Assembly (NCBI GenBank): GCA_015847255.1
Contig: JADLZK010009272.1
Coordinates: 186,001-250,000 of the forward strand
DNA: 64,000 bases
Reading direction: 5' to 3'
Origin: Hyparrhenia diplandra
Lineage: Eukaryota > Streptophyta > Magnoliopsida > Poales > Poaceae
Position 1 is the first letter of the stretch. Each line of letters begins with the position of its first letter. This document shows, piece by piece, positions 1-12,525 of this stretch. The position numbers were made by a program, and so were the translations under genes. Under the pieces are notes generated by a model. It saw only the letters and a list, made by a program, of their open reading frames with translations. It did no database searches and was not told the origin of the DNA.

Positions 1-1663
1 TTTCCCGCCTCGATAATCACGGAGCCCTCCGTCTTCATATTCCCGAACGTTCTTTTGTTCGCCGGTATGAGTGTCCTCCGGTAGGAACCTACGGTTTCTC
101 ATATAAACCATTTTATTGTTGTTGCCGGTAGATGTACGCATGTGTTTCATCCAAGCACTCGACACATCAATATAGCCTTTTGTCTTTTCTCCAAATAAGC
201 AACCTCGGCCCGGCAAGTCGATTGATTGTAGCGATTAGTATTCCCTTGACCGTGACATGTTCCTTTTTGTACTCGTTCCAAACATCCTTCACACCCGTAT
301 TGAACATCTCTACCCGGTTAATCGACACCGGTTCTAGAAGCGTGTCTATGTCATTCCTCGGCCTGTCTTGGCCCTTGGATCGATAGTGGCATTTGGATGA
401 AATTAACGCTTCATCTGAGAGGTGTGGCGGAAGATTGTATATCTGAGTGTCACCGGCCATGTGCTATGGTTGCTCCTAACACGGGTGAAAGGATTCATCC
501 CATCCGTGCTCAAACCAAACCAAAGGTGCCTTACCTCTCCACCGAGCTCCCGTAGAACATAGTATTGGGTCCTCCGATCCACGCCGTCGGTTTGGGTGCC
601 TCATCTTGGTGTCTTTTCACCGCTCTTCGCCGCCATGCAAGTATAGCGGCTTGGGGTGACTTTGCACATGCAAACGACCTATGCACCCGGGGAGCTATTG
701 GGAAATACCAAACGACTTTAACAGGGACCTCCTACGCTCTTGCTACCTTCATTTGATGGCCCATGCTTGTAGCGTGGTTGTTTACACTTGGGGCATGCAT
801 CCAACTTTCCGTATTTTGTTCCATGGTACAATATACAATCATTGACACATGCGTGGATTTTTTGACCTCGAGGCCGAGGGGGCGGATCATCGCTTGGCAC
901 GGGTATGTCTCTCTGCCAACTCATTGTCTTTTGGGAGCAATTTCGATTACACTTAACAAGAAATCGAAGCCTTTTGTCGCTCACCCCTTCTACGGATTTG
1001 TAGTCTAACAAAGAATATGTTGGCCTCGGTTTGCTCACTTCACAATCCTTGTACAATGGCGTTTTTCCATCTTGCCTCATTTTCTCTAGCTTTTTAATTT
1101 GTTTGGCACTAAGAAATGCGGACTCTGCATTACTTAGCATCTTAGAAAGGCCATCCTCTTCGTCGTTGTCATCAGCAAGAGTATCACTAAGCAAGCCCGG
1201 TAGTGCCCTCATCTTTGCTCGTGCATGTCGGCGTCGTTGTTTTTCCCGATCATCATTGTTTTCCTTGTGCACGGCGGGAATGGCCACGATCATCATTGTT
1301 TTCTGTGGAACATTCAAACCAATCTCACCATGCTCTGTCCATGTGGTATACCACGGCATGAACCCCCGTGTATACAAGTGGTTCCGGATACACTCTGTGT
1401 TAGCATATTTCTGTTCATTCTTGCAATCAAGCATGGGCAAAAAACATACTTCCCAACCCCGGCATGATCTCTCGCCAACACGCGAGAAAATGGGAGACTC
1501 CATGAAAGAACCCTCGGTTTGCACGGGACCCATACATCCACTCTCGATCCATCTCTACAAAAGGTGAAATTGAAGACTTGATCAATTCAGCTCGAAAAAA
1601 AATGTGGCCGGTAGGTGACACATGGACTATTTTGGTCGGCAAAATTGTAAAATCTCGACTCAC
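1..1663 (-). pseudogene. CACTA TNP2 transposase remnant
   Basis: Two minus-strand frames carry family hallmarks. The N-terminal transposase-associated segment (about 1663-1427) contains MDREWMYGSRANRGF. The next segment (1533-718, 271 aa) ends in the conserved Cys-rich stretch CVNDCILYHGTKYGKLDACP followed by KCKQPRYK. Further on (460-167) comes DVWNEYKKEHVTVKGI, which matches the TNP2 core region between the STDGMNPF-like segment (about 490-520) and the 'TINDYPA' region. The pieces lie in different frames with stops between them, so at least three frameshifts break the gene. TNP2 binds and cuts element ends in the nucleus. The remnant is not expected to be active and runs off the left edge of the window. 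Confidence 0.85.
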
Positions 1664-2418
1664 ATACTAACAAGAAATAATTATAGGACCACAGGAAAAG
1701 CGGCATAAGTAATTAGGCGACCAACCTTATAGATGACGGATTCTCCACAAATTGCTTGGAAGCCTAGCGAGAAATTAAGTTCAATTGGAGCTCGCGGCTC
1801 TAGAATGTAGAAAGAACAAGAACAAGAATCAAGGAATGTACCCATCATTATGAGAGATAATTTGGGAATAAAATCAAAGGAGCGAGATGATTGTTACTAA
1901 CCTTGAACCAAAAAACCGTCAAGCCATTCTTCAAATGCAAGCGATTCCTTCACGGATTAGAGCGGTCGCAAAGACCTTTGGAGGGGAGGGGTCTAAACGA
2001 GCGCCTCTGTTCTTGGGATGGTAGTGCAGTAGGAAGGAGAGAACACCCGCTGTCACCTTTTTGAGTTCGCGACTTATCACTGCTTAGGCATTATTTTAGA
2101 ACCGAGAGTGAACCGCAAGGCCACTACGGATCGGTCACACCATAGTTTTTCGGTGACAACAACCGGCGGTGTATCTTTGAGAGATCGCTATCGGTTCTTA
2201 TTTTCACCCGGCAGTGATATGAGTCCATCCGATCCTGGGGGCATAATTTTCCCGGTAGAGATATAAATCTTCACCGCCGGGTATTGGTCGAGTCCGTGGA
2301 GTTTACGGTTTGTCCCGCGCTGGGACGGTTCATCAACTGCCGGGCGCGGTTCATATTTCTTAGGTGGACTAAACCGGCGATGATACCGGCGGTAGTGATG
2401 AGCGAATCTGTAGTAGTG
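1..2418 (-). mobile_element. CACTA (En/Spm) DNA transposon, 5' part, degenerate
   Basis: The minus strand encodes a broken TNP2-type transposase, and the element ends at about 2418, where the plus strand reads TCTGTAGTAGTG. On the minus strand this is CACTACTACAGA, the diagnostic CACTA terminus. Between the terminus and the transposase (1670-2418) are subterminal GC-rich repeats built on CCGGCGGT/CCGGCAGTGAT (about 2160, 2210, 2270, 2370, 2390), as expected for transposase-binding subterminal arrays. The other end lies outside the window. The outer boundary is inferred from the terminus motif alone, because the 3-bp target duplication cannot be tested without the far end. Confidence 0.8.
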
Positions 2419-3060
2419 TACGATCGAGCGGGAGAAGGCGTTGCCGTCTCCTTCTTCTTCACGCTAGCGCCCGCGACAACAACCCAGCGCCTAGGCTCCA
2501 CCCCACCTTTGCGCCCCATGCCATGCGCACGCTGCCGGCGGGCTGGCACCACGTCCACTTCCATCCCCGCCCAGGCAAGGAAGAGCACGCGTATGTTGTG
2601 CACTGCCTAGACTCCACCACCGAGAATGGCTCTGCAGCAGCGCCGCGCTGTTCCTTTTCCTTCCGTCGCGCCCAGAGCGCCGCGCCATACCCACGCTAGC
2701 CTGACCCAGCAAATAGATGGGGGGAGGGCATACGGGTGAGATGAGAGATTGCGGAGGGGCTTTTTTGATAAATGGCGCGACAAAATTGGGCTAGTTTTTG
2801 TCCTTTGGACCTAGACTGAACCGGTATGCAAGTTTCTTTGGGCGGATACCCCGTAATTGTGGACCTATTTGGGACACTGCTGCAAGTTAATAGATCTACG
2901 GTGCATTTTACTCTTTGAATTATCACATACGCTAGCTAGTCAAAGGGTACCTTGGACTAGCTGAAATGTTTAATTTTCCCTTTGCAAAAGATAGCATATG
3001 TTTGAATCTTCTCATTCAAGGCTTTTTAATTTGTAGTAGCAGCAATTACAGGACACAACT
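2419..3060. other. GC-rich flank of the CACTA element, no gene recognised
   Basis: Just outside the CACTA terminus the sequence is GC-rich (about 2420-2720) and open in several frames on both strands, but none of the translations resembles a family I know. It could be a relic of an upstream exon or promoter. 2720-3060 is AT-richer and featureless before the kinase exon. Confidence 0.4.
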
Positions 3061-4497
3061 ATGGAACCAGAGGATGTCACATTTCAATTTTACGAGAAAT
3101 TACAGATGATTTCTCCGAGGAGCAGAAAATTGGTGAAGGAGCATTTGGAGTGGTTTACAAGGTAAGATTTGTGCATGCATACCGGTTAGTATACACAACT
3201 GTACTGTCTGTCAATAAGTCTGATCAACACTCTGTATGGCCTGATATTTTGTTTTTGGATAAAACGAAGGGGTGATGTGGTAATACTGTGCGACAACAAA
3301 CAAAATAAAGCCAACACCTGCTTTACCTACTTATCAAATATTAAGTAGTATGTACAAAGAAATTACTGAGTACTGACCATATTTATATTGGCAGGGAGTG
3401 ACTAGAAACGGAGAGGACGTTGCTGTGAAGAAGTTGAAGCTTTCTGATACGAATCTAAATGATAAGCAGTTTCAAACTGAGTTAAATAATCTCAGGAAGC
3501 TTGAGCATCAAAATATTGTACGGATTCTTGGCTATTGTTACGAAACACAGACAAGACCATTTAATATGCCTGATGGAAGTAAGGTGTATTTAGAGGAGAC
3601 ACAAAGGGCACTCTGCTTGAGTATTTGGACAATGGGAGCCTTCAAAAGTATCTTTCTGGTATGGTGACCTCCATTTTCATTATATGCTGCAAGATGTTGT
3701 CTTATGTATTTGCATTTGATTAAATAATATTTTTGTTAATACTATAGATGAGCTTTGTGGACTTGAGTGGCACACCCGGTTCAAAATAATCAAGGGGATT
3801 TGTGAGGGTTTTAAAATATATTCATCATGACCTAAAACCTCCTATTTACCACTTGGATCTAAAACCTGACAATATATTGCTTGCTAAGGACATGGTTCCA
3901 AAGATTGCAGATTTTGGTTTGTCTAGAATATTTGATAAAGAACCAAAACGGACCACACCCAATCCCTATGGAACACAGTAAGTTCAATGCTTGAACATAC
4001 CCTTTTTTCTAATCCAACAAAATGTGCTTATTACAAATTCATTGGAGTCGATGCAATGCGGTGGTTACCCGACCACGGAATATTTCGACAAAGGTGAAAT
4101 CTCAGGAAAGTTTGATATATTCAGCTTAGGTGTCATAATGGTAAGGGTGGTATCGGATTGAAGGGCTACCCAAAATGCCTAGACATGCCTTCAGATGAGT
4201 TTATTGATCAAGTGAGAAATAATTTTCTTATTAACCAAAACTTCTTTTATCTAATACTATTATCATATTTACATTACAAAAATATCAGTGTAATTTGATA
4301 GTTTGCTTTACTAGGTCCAAAAATTGGAGGAACACATTGCAAGCAACATGTAGTAATTCATCAATTGAAGTATATTGCTACCAAATAGAGACATGCACTC
4401 AGATTGCACTCAAGCTGTGTGGAGAAAGATAGCCAAAAAGGCCCAACATAGTGATGATCACAGAGAAGTTGAATGAAGTTGAAACTCATATTTACAA
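3061..4497 (+). pseudogene. Receptor-like/NLR-associated protein kinase, multi-exon, frameshifted
   Basis: A serine/threonine kinase domain is spread over about six exons with good splice sites. One exon ends at 3161 (AAG|GTAAGA). The next starts at 3395 after GCAG, and another starts after TATAG near 3748. Kinase motifs in order are the glycine loop GEGAFGVVYKG (split by the first intron), VAVKK, HLDLKPDN in the catalytic loop, ADFGLSRIF (DFG), NPYGTQ and, at the C-terminal end, RPNIVMITEKLNEVETH. Four 1-base changes break the frame: a deletion near 3090, a deletion near 3618, an insertion near 3815 and a deletion near 4154. The catalytic loop has Leu instead of Arg before the catalytic Asp (HLD), the non-RD pattern common in innate-immunity kinases. 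It is a pseudogene unless assembly errors explain the breaks. The downstream NB-ARC lies on the same strand. Confidence 0.85.
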
Positions 4498-5329
4498 GGT
4501 GATTAATAGAATTTGTTAATGCATATAATGGATTGCTAGGTCAGAAAATATTTTGATACAACACAATCATGTGATTAGTTCACTTAGATATGTTCTAATT
4601 TCTTATAGGAACGGTTCCTAAACAATAATGGTCTCTACATGATTCAAGAGATAATAATATGTAATTTCTTTTTCTATTCTCTAAGCTGATATTAATCATG
4701 TGAAACATATTCATTGATATGGAGAAATTTGAACTCCATTCTTGTGGCATATATTATCTTATAACAACTATGGAAAGCTATATTAGCCATTTTTTTCACA
4801 CAAAACAACAATGAATGATTAGTGTTAGATACAAAGTTATTTTGTGAAACAATTAACAAACATAACAAATTTATGGAGTAACACAGATGCTATTATTCCA
4901 ACTTTTTATGCAAACTAATTTCACTTTTTATGCTAAGTTGTGGTTTATGTAATGTAGACAGACTATATATATTATTTATCTCACACTATGCATTGACAAA
5001 AGAAAAAATAAGATAAAATTTGCATTCCATTCTCTGTGTCCTTAATTAATCAAAATATAATTCATTTTCATCGAGATTCAGTCTCCAATATTGAAATCAT
5101 TACTCAGTTGACATACAATACTAGCAATGTTAAGATGGTTTCATTATACATGTCGATTCAAGCTAATACAATGTATAGAAATGTCACCTTTAAAACTATA
5201 TAGTGCCTTAAAAATACATGTTTTGATTTGTGCAATTCCTCCGAGAAAAGATGTAACAATCTTGTTTCTAGAATGACGATGCACAACAAGGAGATAAAGG
5301 GGGCAAATGAATCAAAGGATATCACTTGT
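4498..5329. other. AT-rich spacer between the kinase and the NB-ARC
   Basis: This AT-rich stretch has no coding signal that I recognise. If the kinase and NB-ARC were once one gene, it would hold intron(s) and possibly an eroded linker or coiled coil. Near 5280-5330 the sequence begins to resemble the region just before the NB-ARC. Confidence 0.4.
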
Positions 5330-6383
5330 CGACACTAGAATACTAATTTAATGATAGGCCCCAAAGCTGTGGTGAGCTGGATGTTATTGATGAGCGGGAG
5401 AAATCAACAGATGTAATAGAAGAACTTATTGTGGGGAGGACAAAAGAGAAAATGAAAATAATGGATATTTTACATGGGGTCATGTCGGAAAAAGATTGTC
5501 ATCCTTCCTATATATGGTATTGGAGGCATTGGCAAGACAACTTTTGCAAGATTGATTTATAATGATCAGAAGTTTAAACAATATGCTCATGTATGGGTTG
5601 ATGTATCCCTAAGATTTGACTTGAATAAAATCGTAAGTCTATAATTTCACAACTACCGGGGAAAAGAGAGTCGAGTAATGAGATAGAAATACTACAAAGT
5701 TGCCTCACCAGGCCATTAGCTGGTAAGAAGATTTTGGTTGTTTTGGATGACATATGGGAGGATGATCGAGTTACAAGCGCAAGCGTTAAAGAATATGCTA
5801 TATCATGATACCAGCAAAATAATTGTTTTAGTAACAACACGTAGTGAACATGTTGCCGGGAGAATGTGTGTTAACGTTCAATCATACAAGATATTACCTT
5901 TGACCAATGACATGTCTTTGGGATATAATAAAGCAAAGAAGTGGTTTTGAAGATAGAGATGACAAACAACAATTGATGGGTATAGGATTGGAGATTGCCC
6001 AAAAAGTGTGGTGGTGTGCCTTTAGCAGCTCAATCTCTTGGCTTCACTTTGCGCTGCACAAATTTTGATCAATGGATGGATGTGAAGGCTAGTGGCATCT
6101 GGAATGAACCTATTTCAAAGGAGGTATCTTTACCAAATCATGCCCTTGCATCATTGAAGTTAAGTTATAGCTATATGGATCCATGCTTGAAGCGATGCTT
6201 TGCCTCTTTGTGCAATCTTTCCCCAAAGGTCATAAGATAGTAAAAAATGATCTAGTTTACCAATGGATTTCTTTGGGTTTCATCAAGCCAACAAAACTGC
6301 TCTCCAATATACAACTTTTCGAGAAGTATATTGTCCAACTTTTGGGATTGTCTTTTTTTTTCAACATTTAGTGTCAGCCAAAG
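5330..6383 (+). pseudogene. NB-ARC domain of a CNL-type resistance protein, broken
   Basis: The signature motifs of a plant NB-ARC ATPase occur in order: a pre-P-loop segment with ELIVGRTKEKMKIMDIL, the P-loop GIGGIGKTTFA (about 5519-5550), kinase-2 KILVVLDDIWED (about 5727-5765), RNBS-B KIIVLVTTRSEHVA (about 5815-5850), CGGVPLAAQSLG (the GLPLA motif, about 6000-6035), MDPCLKRCFA and DLVYQWISLGFIKP (winged-helix side). NB-ARC proteins switch between ADP and ATP states in pathogen sensing. At least four frameshifts break the frame (near 5500, 5770, 5920, and a T-run at 6353-6361). The domain stops just before the MHD motif. The matching MHD and LRR region begins at 22,955, after a transposon-filled gap. 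Confidence 0.85.
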
Positions 6384-6489
6384 GTGCGTTATTTTTCATA
6401 CTGATATTAATTTGGATCTTCTTACTTTTCATTCAATCAATTGAAAAGAATATTGTACATCTCGCAACTCTTTATAAAGTGTGCTAATA

Positions 6490-7500
6490 ACATAGATGGT
6501 ACAATGGAATGGAACCCACATATTGCCAAAGTATTAACCTACCATAGAACTTACGGTTTGAAAAAGTCTATTATTTCTCCGGATCCCTTCTAGTCTACCC
6601 ACTAATTAAGAGAAACAAGAAGTACTGCATACTTGAGGTGGACAATGATGGAGGGTGGCTCATGTCGGGGTGGAGCTTTGGCAACGCTTGCTTTCGAGGT
6701 TGTGCTCATAGTGAGGACTAGGCGGGAAGGTGGACATGTTGGTAAAGATGGTGGTCATGCTTTGCGAGTACAACCCGGGGAGGTCAAGTTGGTGTGGAGG
6801 ATAGTCGGGTGAGGTAGATCTCGGGTGGTTAGGAGTTGTGAAGATCCACAGGCCTCCTCAATCCGATGAACAAAGAAGGGATATGATTTTGGCCGCCGTT
6901 AAGAGTGGATCCGAAAGCCAACATAGCCAAAATCGAAGCTAATGACGGTGGAAACAATGCACTAAAGAGAGATGTGAGTGGAGTCTATGCATACATACGC
7001 CGAGAAATAGATCAAATGGAGAAGTAGATGACTTGAGGTGACCTATGAAGAATGAGGTTTGGAATAAAAGCAGGGGCTCACATGTTTGTGTGCCCAAGTA
7101 AAGGCATGGTGGACTATGTTTTCTACCCTCGTGCCTCCAACCCCACTCACCCGACATCAAAAACTAGTGTAGGAGCCAATGTAACCTTGGTTGAATCCAT
7201 TTCCTATGGGAAGATTAAATATCTAGGCTTCTCTGGTACTAGAATGTCCTTTTGGTCCACCCATTCAAGTGTTTCGATGGCTAAAATCACATCTTACCTC
7301 TTAGGAGCAACTGTAGATCACAATGGCTAGCAACTTCTCAATAAATTGAAGAGCAAATGCAAGTAATAAATTTGATGTGATTCCATCTTTTATGTATTTC
7401 ATACTCCTACGTTGGCCCTAAACCACAACCCGGCCCGAGCGTGGCTAGAGAGACACTATTAGCATTCTAATCGGGTTAGTTGTCATAGGAGGAAAATTAG
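6490..7500. other. Unassigned sequence in the split-gene gap
   Basis: No recognisable protein is encoded. The longest plus frame (7052-7330, 92 aa) has no motif I know and no start context. The stretch 6600-6960 is GC-moderate and full of stops. It could be eroded transposon DNA. Confidence 0.3.
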
Positions 7501-7508
7501 GAAGCTTT

Positions 7509-7746
7509 TGTTAGATGGGTTGTCACATAGGAGATGTACCTAAAATATAAAAGGCACCTTGATTTGGATTGTAATCATTGAAGAGAATAAACGATCTTGT
7601 GTGGAGCATGGGATTCCTATACATCTTTGGCGTTGATTCCATCCACCACTAGTTCCTCGCTACCCACCACATTTCTTGCCCTAATTCCAATTGTTCTTAC
7701 GCTATGCTCCACTCTCCTCACCGATTAGCCTATGCACTCTATATCA
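7509..7746 (+). repeat. Possible LTR-retrotransposon 5' LTR with a Met-type primer-binding site
   Basis: The segment begins TGTTAGATGGG and ends ...ATATCA. A TATA-like AATATAAAAGG occurs near 7543, and GAATAAA-type signals follow. Directly after it, ATTTGGTATCAGAA (7747-7760) resembles the initiator-tRNA primer site TGGTATCAGA. Coding sequence for the element is missing downstream, because another repeat begins near 7800. Both boundaries are approximate. Confidence 0.4.
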
Positions 7747-7799
7747 ATTTGGTATCAGAAATCATGTCTCAAACATTGTTGATGCTTGTTAAGTGTTAA

Positions 7800-9246
7800 A
7801 AGAATAATGAAAAAGTGCAAGCGCACAGAACACCACTGTAGCTTTTCCCTAGGAGAGTATTCTAGAGTATCGTATCCATAGGGAAGCTTTGGGTAAAAAG
7901 AATCTAATAACTCACAATCATGTATCTACTAACTCAGCAAACCAACTAGACTAAAGAGGGGTAAGTGATAAATGATAAGTGTATAGAAGATTATGAATAA
8001 TAAAGTAATCTATAAATACAACTCTAAGAATACTATGATAAATGAATAGATTAGCTAATCAAGAGGACAACGGGAGAGAGACAAAGGTTCCTAATTACTT
8101 CTCTATTACTTTGGTTCTAAGGTAACGAGTATGGATAAATATAGTAATCACACAATAACACTTACGGACATCGAACACTAGCCACGTAAAGGGGGTGAGA
8201 AGGGGGCTAGGAGACTCGACTAAAGTCCTACAAACACCAACCCGAACGTGGTGGAATAAATTAAATTTTCGTCGGGGCTGTCACCACCTAGGGCTACCAT
8301 AAACTATCCATGGGATTGGGTGCAATCTCGGGTAAACAATTGGCTAGACACCATGTCTAAACTACCAATTACTACTCTACTCACATACGATTAACTAAAG
8401 CACTCAATGCGAGCGGAGATCCTATGCCAAAGTAAACCAAACTAACCATATATAAATGAAAGGCATAACAGTAAATAGAGAAGATAAATATAATAAAATA
8501 TAAATCTTGTAGAATAAAGATACAAAGACATACCATACTCACGAAGACTTCTCGAGAACCAAAGCACAACTCCGCTCTCCCTAACTCTCAACTAGATCTA
8601 ATCATTTACATTGGAAAGTATAACCCTCGATCTACATTGAGAAGAGAGAGTTCCTTACATTGGGATCCCTCTCTAATCAATGAGATGAGATGAATAATGA
8701 ATTCTAGGTAATGAATTCTAGGGTTTTAGGGGTGAGGTCTGCCCTGTATTTATAGTCCTGAGGGATGAATCTGAGACGTTGGATCAAACAAACCTAAAAC
8801 CGACTTAAATCAACGGCTGGATGAGATTCCGACAATCTATTAGGTCGGTGGAATAAGGTTCGAAGCTAGACACATCGTTCAACCGGGTAGGGGGGTGCCG
8901 CGTGGCAACATAGGAGGTCCGGGTGGCCCCACCCTATGACAGTGGCCCAGGCTAATGGTCGTGGTTCATAGCTAATGGTCGTGGTTCATAGCTTTTGATT
9001 CTGGACTCCAAATGTCGCAAGTAATATGTTCGTTTCGATCGTCTCAGCGAGCCCTTCATAATGATCCACTCTAATCCATCATTTGAGGTACTTTTATTTA
9101 GTGAAAACCTGCAAGACAAGTGTGTGAGAACACCAAACTCGTGGAATCCGTTAGAATCAAACCCTACAACTAGTGTTTGTGATTCCTTTTTGTATCATTT
9201 CATGCAAAAGTTGATGGTAAAAAGTTGACGTTAACTACCGTCAACA
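7800..9246 (-). repeat. LTR of a Ty3-gypsy family (copy M1), 3' end truncated
   Basis: Read on the minus strand, it begins TGTTGACGGTAG at 9246. It is preceded by a polypurine tract at 9247-9265, visible on the plus strand as AACTCCCCCAAGCTTACC. A TATA box (CTATAAATAC, minus strand) lies at 8746-8755. Its plus-strand text around 8075-8255 recurs at 12,964-13,155, and 8990-9246 recurs at 17,397-17,657. Near 7818-7870 it aligns with the distal part of the 60.4-kb LTR. The last ~150 bases expected of a 1.62-kb LTR are replaced by other sequence near 7800. Confidence 0.7.
8746..8755 (-). promoter_or_regulatory. TATA box in LTR M1
   Basis: Minus-strand CTATAAATAC lies inside the LTR about 0.5 kb from its start, where the U3 promoter of such LTRs sits. 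Activity is inferred only. Confidence 0.45.
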
Positions 9247-9960
9247 AACTCCCCCAAGCTTACCTTTGCTAGTCTCTTAGCAAAATCCATACACTGTAAG
9301 ACAAACTTGGATCTGGAATTGCTATGATACTTTCATTCTTATAGAGTACACATGTTTTTAAAAAGAAACTCTACACCGGATCGGATAAAATTATTCTGAC
9401 TTCAAACTCACCCTTATTACCAAACTATGGTGCTTTTTACTCTCACTTGGGTTTTAAGTAATTGAAAGACAAAACAATCAAGTCAAGCACTATGTCTCAA
9501 GTCTTCGATCAACTAATATTCGAGTTTTGATAAAATTTCAAAATAAAACTCAAAGCTCGAATTGAATGGTGCTTGTCATGCACGGTTTTCCAAAGAAGAC
9601 CGAGACTCATCATATGTGTGCCCGGGAAGTCCACACATATAACACGAGAATAGATAAATATTAGAAAACAATGCTTCAAAGCGTAAATATAACTAAACAA
9701 GCACTCACATTTTATTAGAGTAACGCGGAGCGGTTGCTAAACTTTTTGGGCTCCATTATCTTCGAGGGACAGTTGATTTGGGGGATCCGATGCCAAGAAC
9801 TAGTATCTTCATCCATTCTCCAAGTGACTTTTGCCAAGGACCGAGGTCGGGAAAATTGCGGGAGTGAGTCAATATCGAACTTCGGCACAAGTATAGCAAG
9901 GTAGTATCTTACCCATAAAATCTTGACCATTATAACATAATAATAAATATGCATAAGTGA
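9247..9960 (-). mobile_element. 3' internal region and polypurine tract of gypsy copy M1
   Basis: The minus strand runs from non-coding internal DNA into the purine tract GGTAAGCTTGGGGGAGTT and then the LTR at 9246. The same non-coding text (loose matches around AAACAATCAAGTCAAGCAC and CTTCGATCAACTA) precedes the LTR starts at 14,844 and 60,429. No pol coding remains. Confidence 0.6.
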
Positions 9961-11640
9961 TAAATATTAGTGAGCGATTCAACAATATAAGAGTCATCAT
10001 CTTTAGTGTAAGTGGTCCAAAGCTGCTCGTGTCCTTGAGCAAGGCTAGTATACTAGTTTGATAAACTCTGCGTAGAGGTGTACACTTTCACTGTGAGCCG
10101 TGAATTGCCCTTTCGCCCGGGGTAGCTAGTCTCTTAACCCACTTCCAAGGTAGGTTGGCAGGGTTCACTATGAAGCCTTTCAGCAGGTTCGTCTAACACA
10201 AGCTGGGGCGCTAAGTCGTCAGATATAGGACCCACCCTTCCTATATGGCACATAACCACAGCCTATACACATATATATGGACATGGGGCTATACTATACC
10301 CAATTCGGCACTTCCTCCAAACTCGCTAGAAAAGGTCCTGGGTACTGAGCTAAAACCAGAGCCATGTGGCCCTCACAGCTGTACTGTAAATCCCGGATAC
10401 ATCAGTTATAGACAAGATCTTATGTGGTTAAATTGTTACCATTTTATCATTTATAGCATAATATTAAATAAGTCACAAGATCATGATAATAATGAGTTAG
10501 CAATACTCAAACTATACTTGCCTTTACTTTTTCTCCAACTTTCCCATACTCTGTTTTACGCACACTTGTCGGTCCTCAACTCCTGGTCTTCAGCTCCAAT
10601 GGACGATTCTTCGTCTACTCGTAGCAACACCACGTATACAAGCAAGAAAATAGAATAAACTAAGAACAATGCACCAACCATGATAAAACAGTATGAAAGG
10701 CTTATAAAACCGTTCTACACGTCGCTACGATCACATAGACGTAAAGATCACGAAAATCGGAGCTAAAACGGATAAGTTATGAATTTTACAAGATTTGCTA
10801 TAGAAGAATAATTAGTTAATTAATTAATTCCATCTACGAAAACTAAATGTTCAAAACCTACTGTACAATTATACCAACGCGTAGAGGATCGAATAACGAA
10901 TCTAACGCAAGTTGAAGCGGGTCAATTTGGAGTTAAAATGAGGAAGTTATGAGCATTTAAAGACAGTGGCAAAATTGTAATTAGACTAAACTTATTTATT
11001 TCGAAATAAAACAAGGTTTGGTCCGTTTCTTAATTAACCCTAGACTACGAGGGCTAGCGCATAATAATTTCGTGACTTAGTGAACAGTGAATCGGTTAAG
11101 TAAAAGTGTAGGGGCTAGATCATAAAAATGCGATCACGTGGGCGGGTTTGACCTGGTTTGCGCGGACGTGTCGGTGACATGGCGCACGCGTGGCGTCGAC
11201 GTTTCGGTGACGTGGCTTCTGCGTGGTGTACGCGGCGTGGCGAGTGATGTGTGCGGGACGCGGCGGACACGTGGCCGCCACGTTGGTGCTGACCGGCTCA
11301 AGTTGGACCGGGTTGACCGTCTTGTCTAACTAACCGGGTTCACCCGACCTAGATCGGATGGCTCGGGTGAGTTGGGAGGGAGTGGGTGGCTAGAGGGCGA
11401 GATGACGGCGACGCCGCCCACCTCGGATCGCGGTTAGGCATCGCCGGGCGCGGCTTGTTGTCGGGCTAGTGGCCTCGGGAGACAGCGAAAGAGGGTGCAA
11501 AAAGGAGAGAGGCTCACCGCGACGTCATTGGTGGTGTTCTCGTCGTCGATTTGGGCTCGGAGAAGGGCGGTCCGGCGACAATAGTATTGTGTGTTGAACT
11601 GAATCCAATAAAGCCAATAAATTGGTGCCATTTATATTGA
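9961..11640 (-). repeat. Partial LTR of a long-LTR Ty3-gypsy element
   Basis: The segment contains AACTCTGCGTAGAGGTGTAC near 10,066, closely resembling AACTCTGCAGAGGTTGTAC near 37,311 in the 4.1-kb LTR, followed by the same order of AT-rich then CACGTGG-rich GC blocks (11,100-11,450). No gene is seen. Both ends are truncated, so the assignment rests on shared text and layout. Confidence 0.5.
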
Positions 11641-11702
11641 TGAGTAATTGCATCGTAGGACAAGTAGATATGCCAGTTAACCCATGAACTGATATTTGAA
11701 CA

Positions 11703-12294
11703 TCAGAATATCCTCGTTTGCGTACCTGTGAGTTCTGTCGACGTGATCTTTGTATAGAGGCGTCTAGCCAGTGCTATCGCGGTCTCTATATCATGTGGTT
11801 GGTGCAGTTGGACGTCGATCTGAATCAGAGGTGCTAACCCAGCGATATAAAGCATGGCCTGTTGTTTGGGGGAGAGGTGTTGTACCTTGTTTAGCGTTGC
11901 TGTGAATTTATTTGTGTACTTGTCCAAATCTCCCAATTGGCGTGATGCTGTCAGATCGCCAAGATGATTATGTAGTGGAGTTCCAAAACGCCTGGTAATA
12001 GCTGAGAAAAATCGGCCAAGGCGGGTGACCCACTTCATTTTCCCAACGAATAATCCAAGATAATGTGCTCCCTTCAAGATAGAAGCGAGGCAAATTTGCA
12101 TCCGGTGGTATCTTTGATTCCTTGGCGAGAAAAAATTTATCGCACTTATACAGCCAATGAGACAGGTTACCTTTACCATCATGCCGGAAAAATAATTTGA
12201 CATTATTGCTGGTCCGTGCAGGATTTTCTAGGAAAAATTTTGGGGAGTTTACGTGGTCCGCCTGTAGGAATTTCTTTGGGAATTTATGTAGCAA
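11703..12294 (-). pseudogene. Ty3-gypsy gag remnant
   Basis: Two overlapping minus-strand frames join into a retrotransposon gag. The first holds FRHDGKGNLSHWLYKCDKFF and LEGSTLSWIIRWENEVGHPP. After a frameshift near 12,000 the other gives AITRRFGTPLHNHLGDLTA, KQQAMLYIAGLAPLIQID and IALARRLYTK. Gag forms the virus-like particle. No zinc knuckle or pol follows; the sequence changes character near 11,640. The gag lies directly downstream of a minus-strand LTR and primer site (12,526-12,963), so it belongs to that element. The short LTR suggests a Reina-like chromovirus, which is an inference. Confidence 0.8.
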
Positions 12295-12525
12295 TTTTGA
12301 GAGGAAAATTTGGCGCGTCGATGGTTGTAGAATTGATGGGTCGGAGGTGCGGCGGATGGGGGCTCATCGGTGTCCACGGCGAAGAAAAGCGCTTGGAGGG
12401 CAGAACATACTTAGATATTGATGGGGGCGATTTTGCCTCCATGGGCTCTGCGATGTAGTTGTCGATGATCTTTGTTGGCGTCCTCCATGAACTTCTTGTT
12501 CGGTCGAGGCCATTGGATCGTCACG

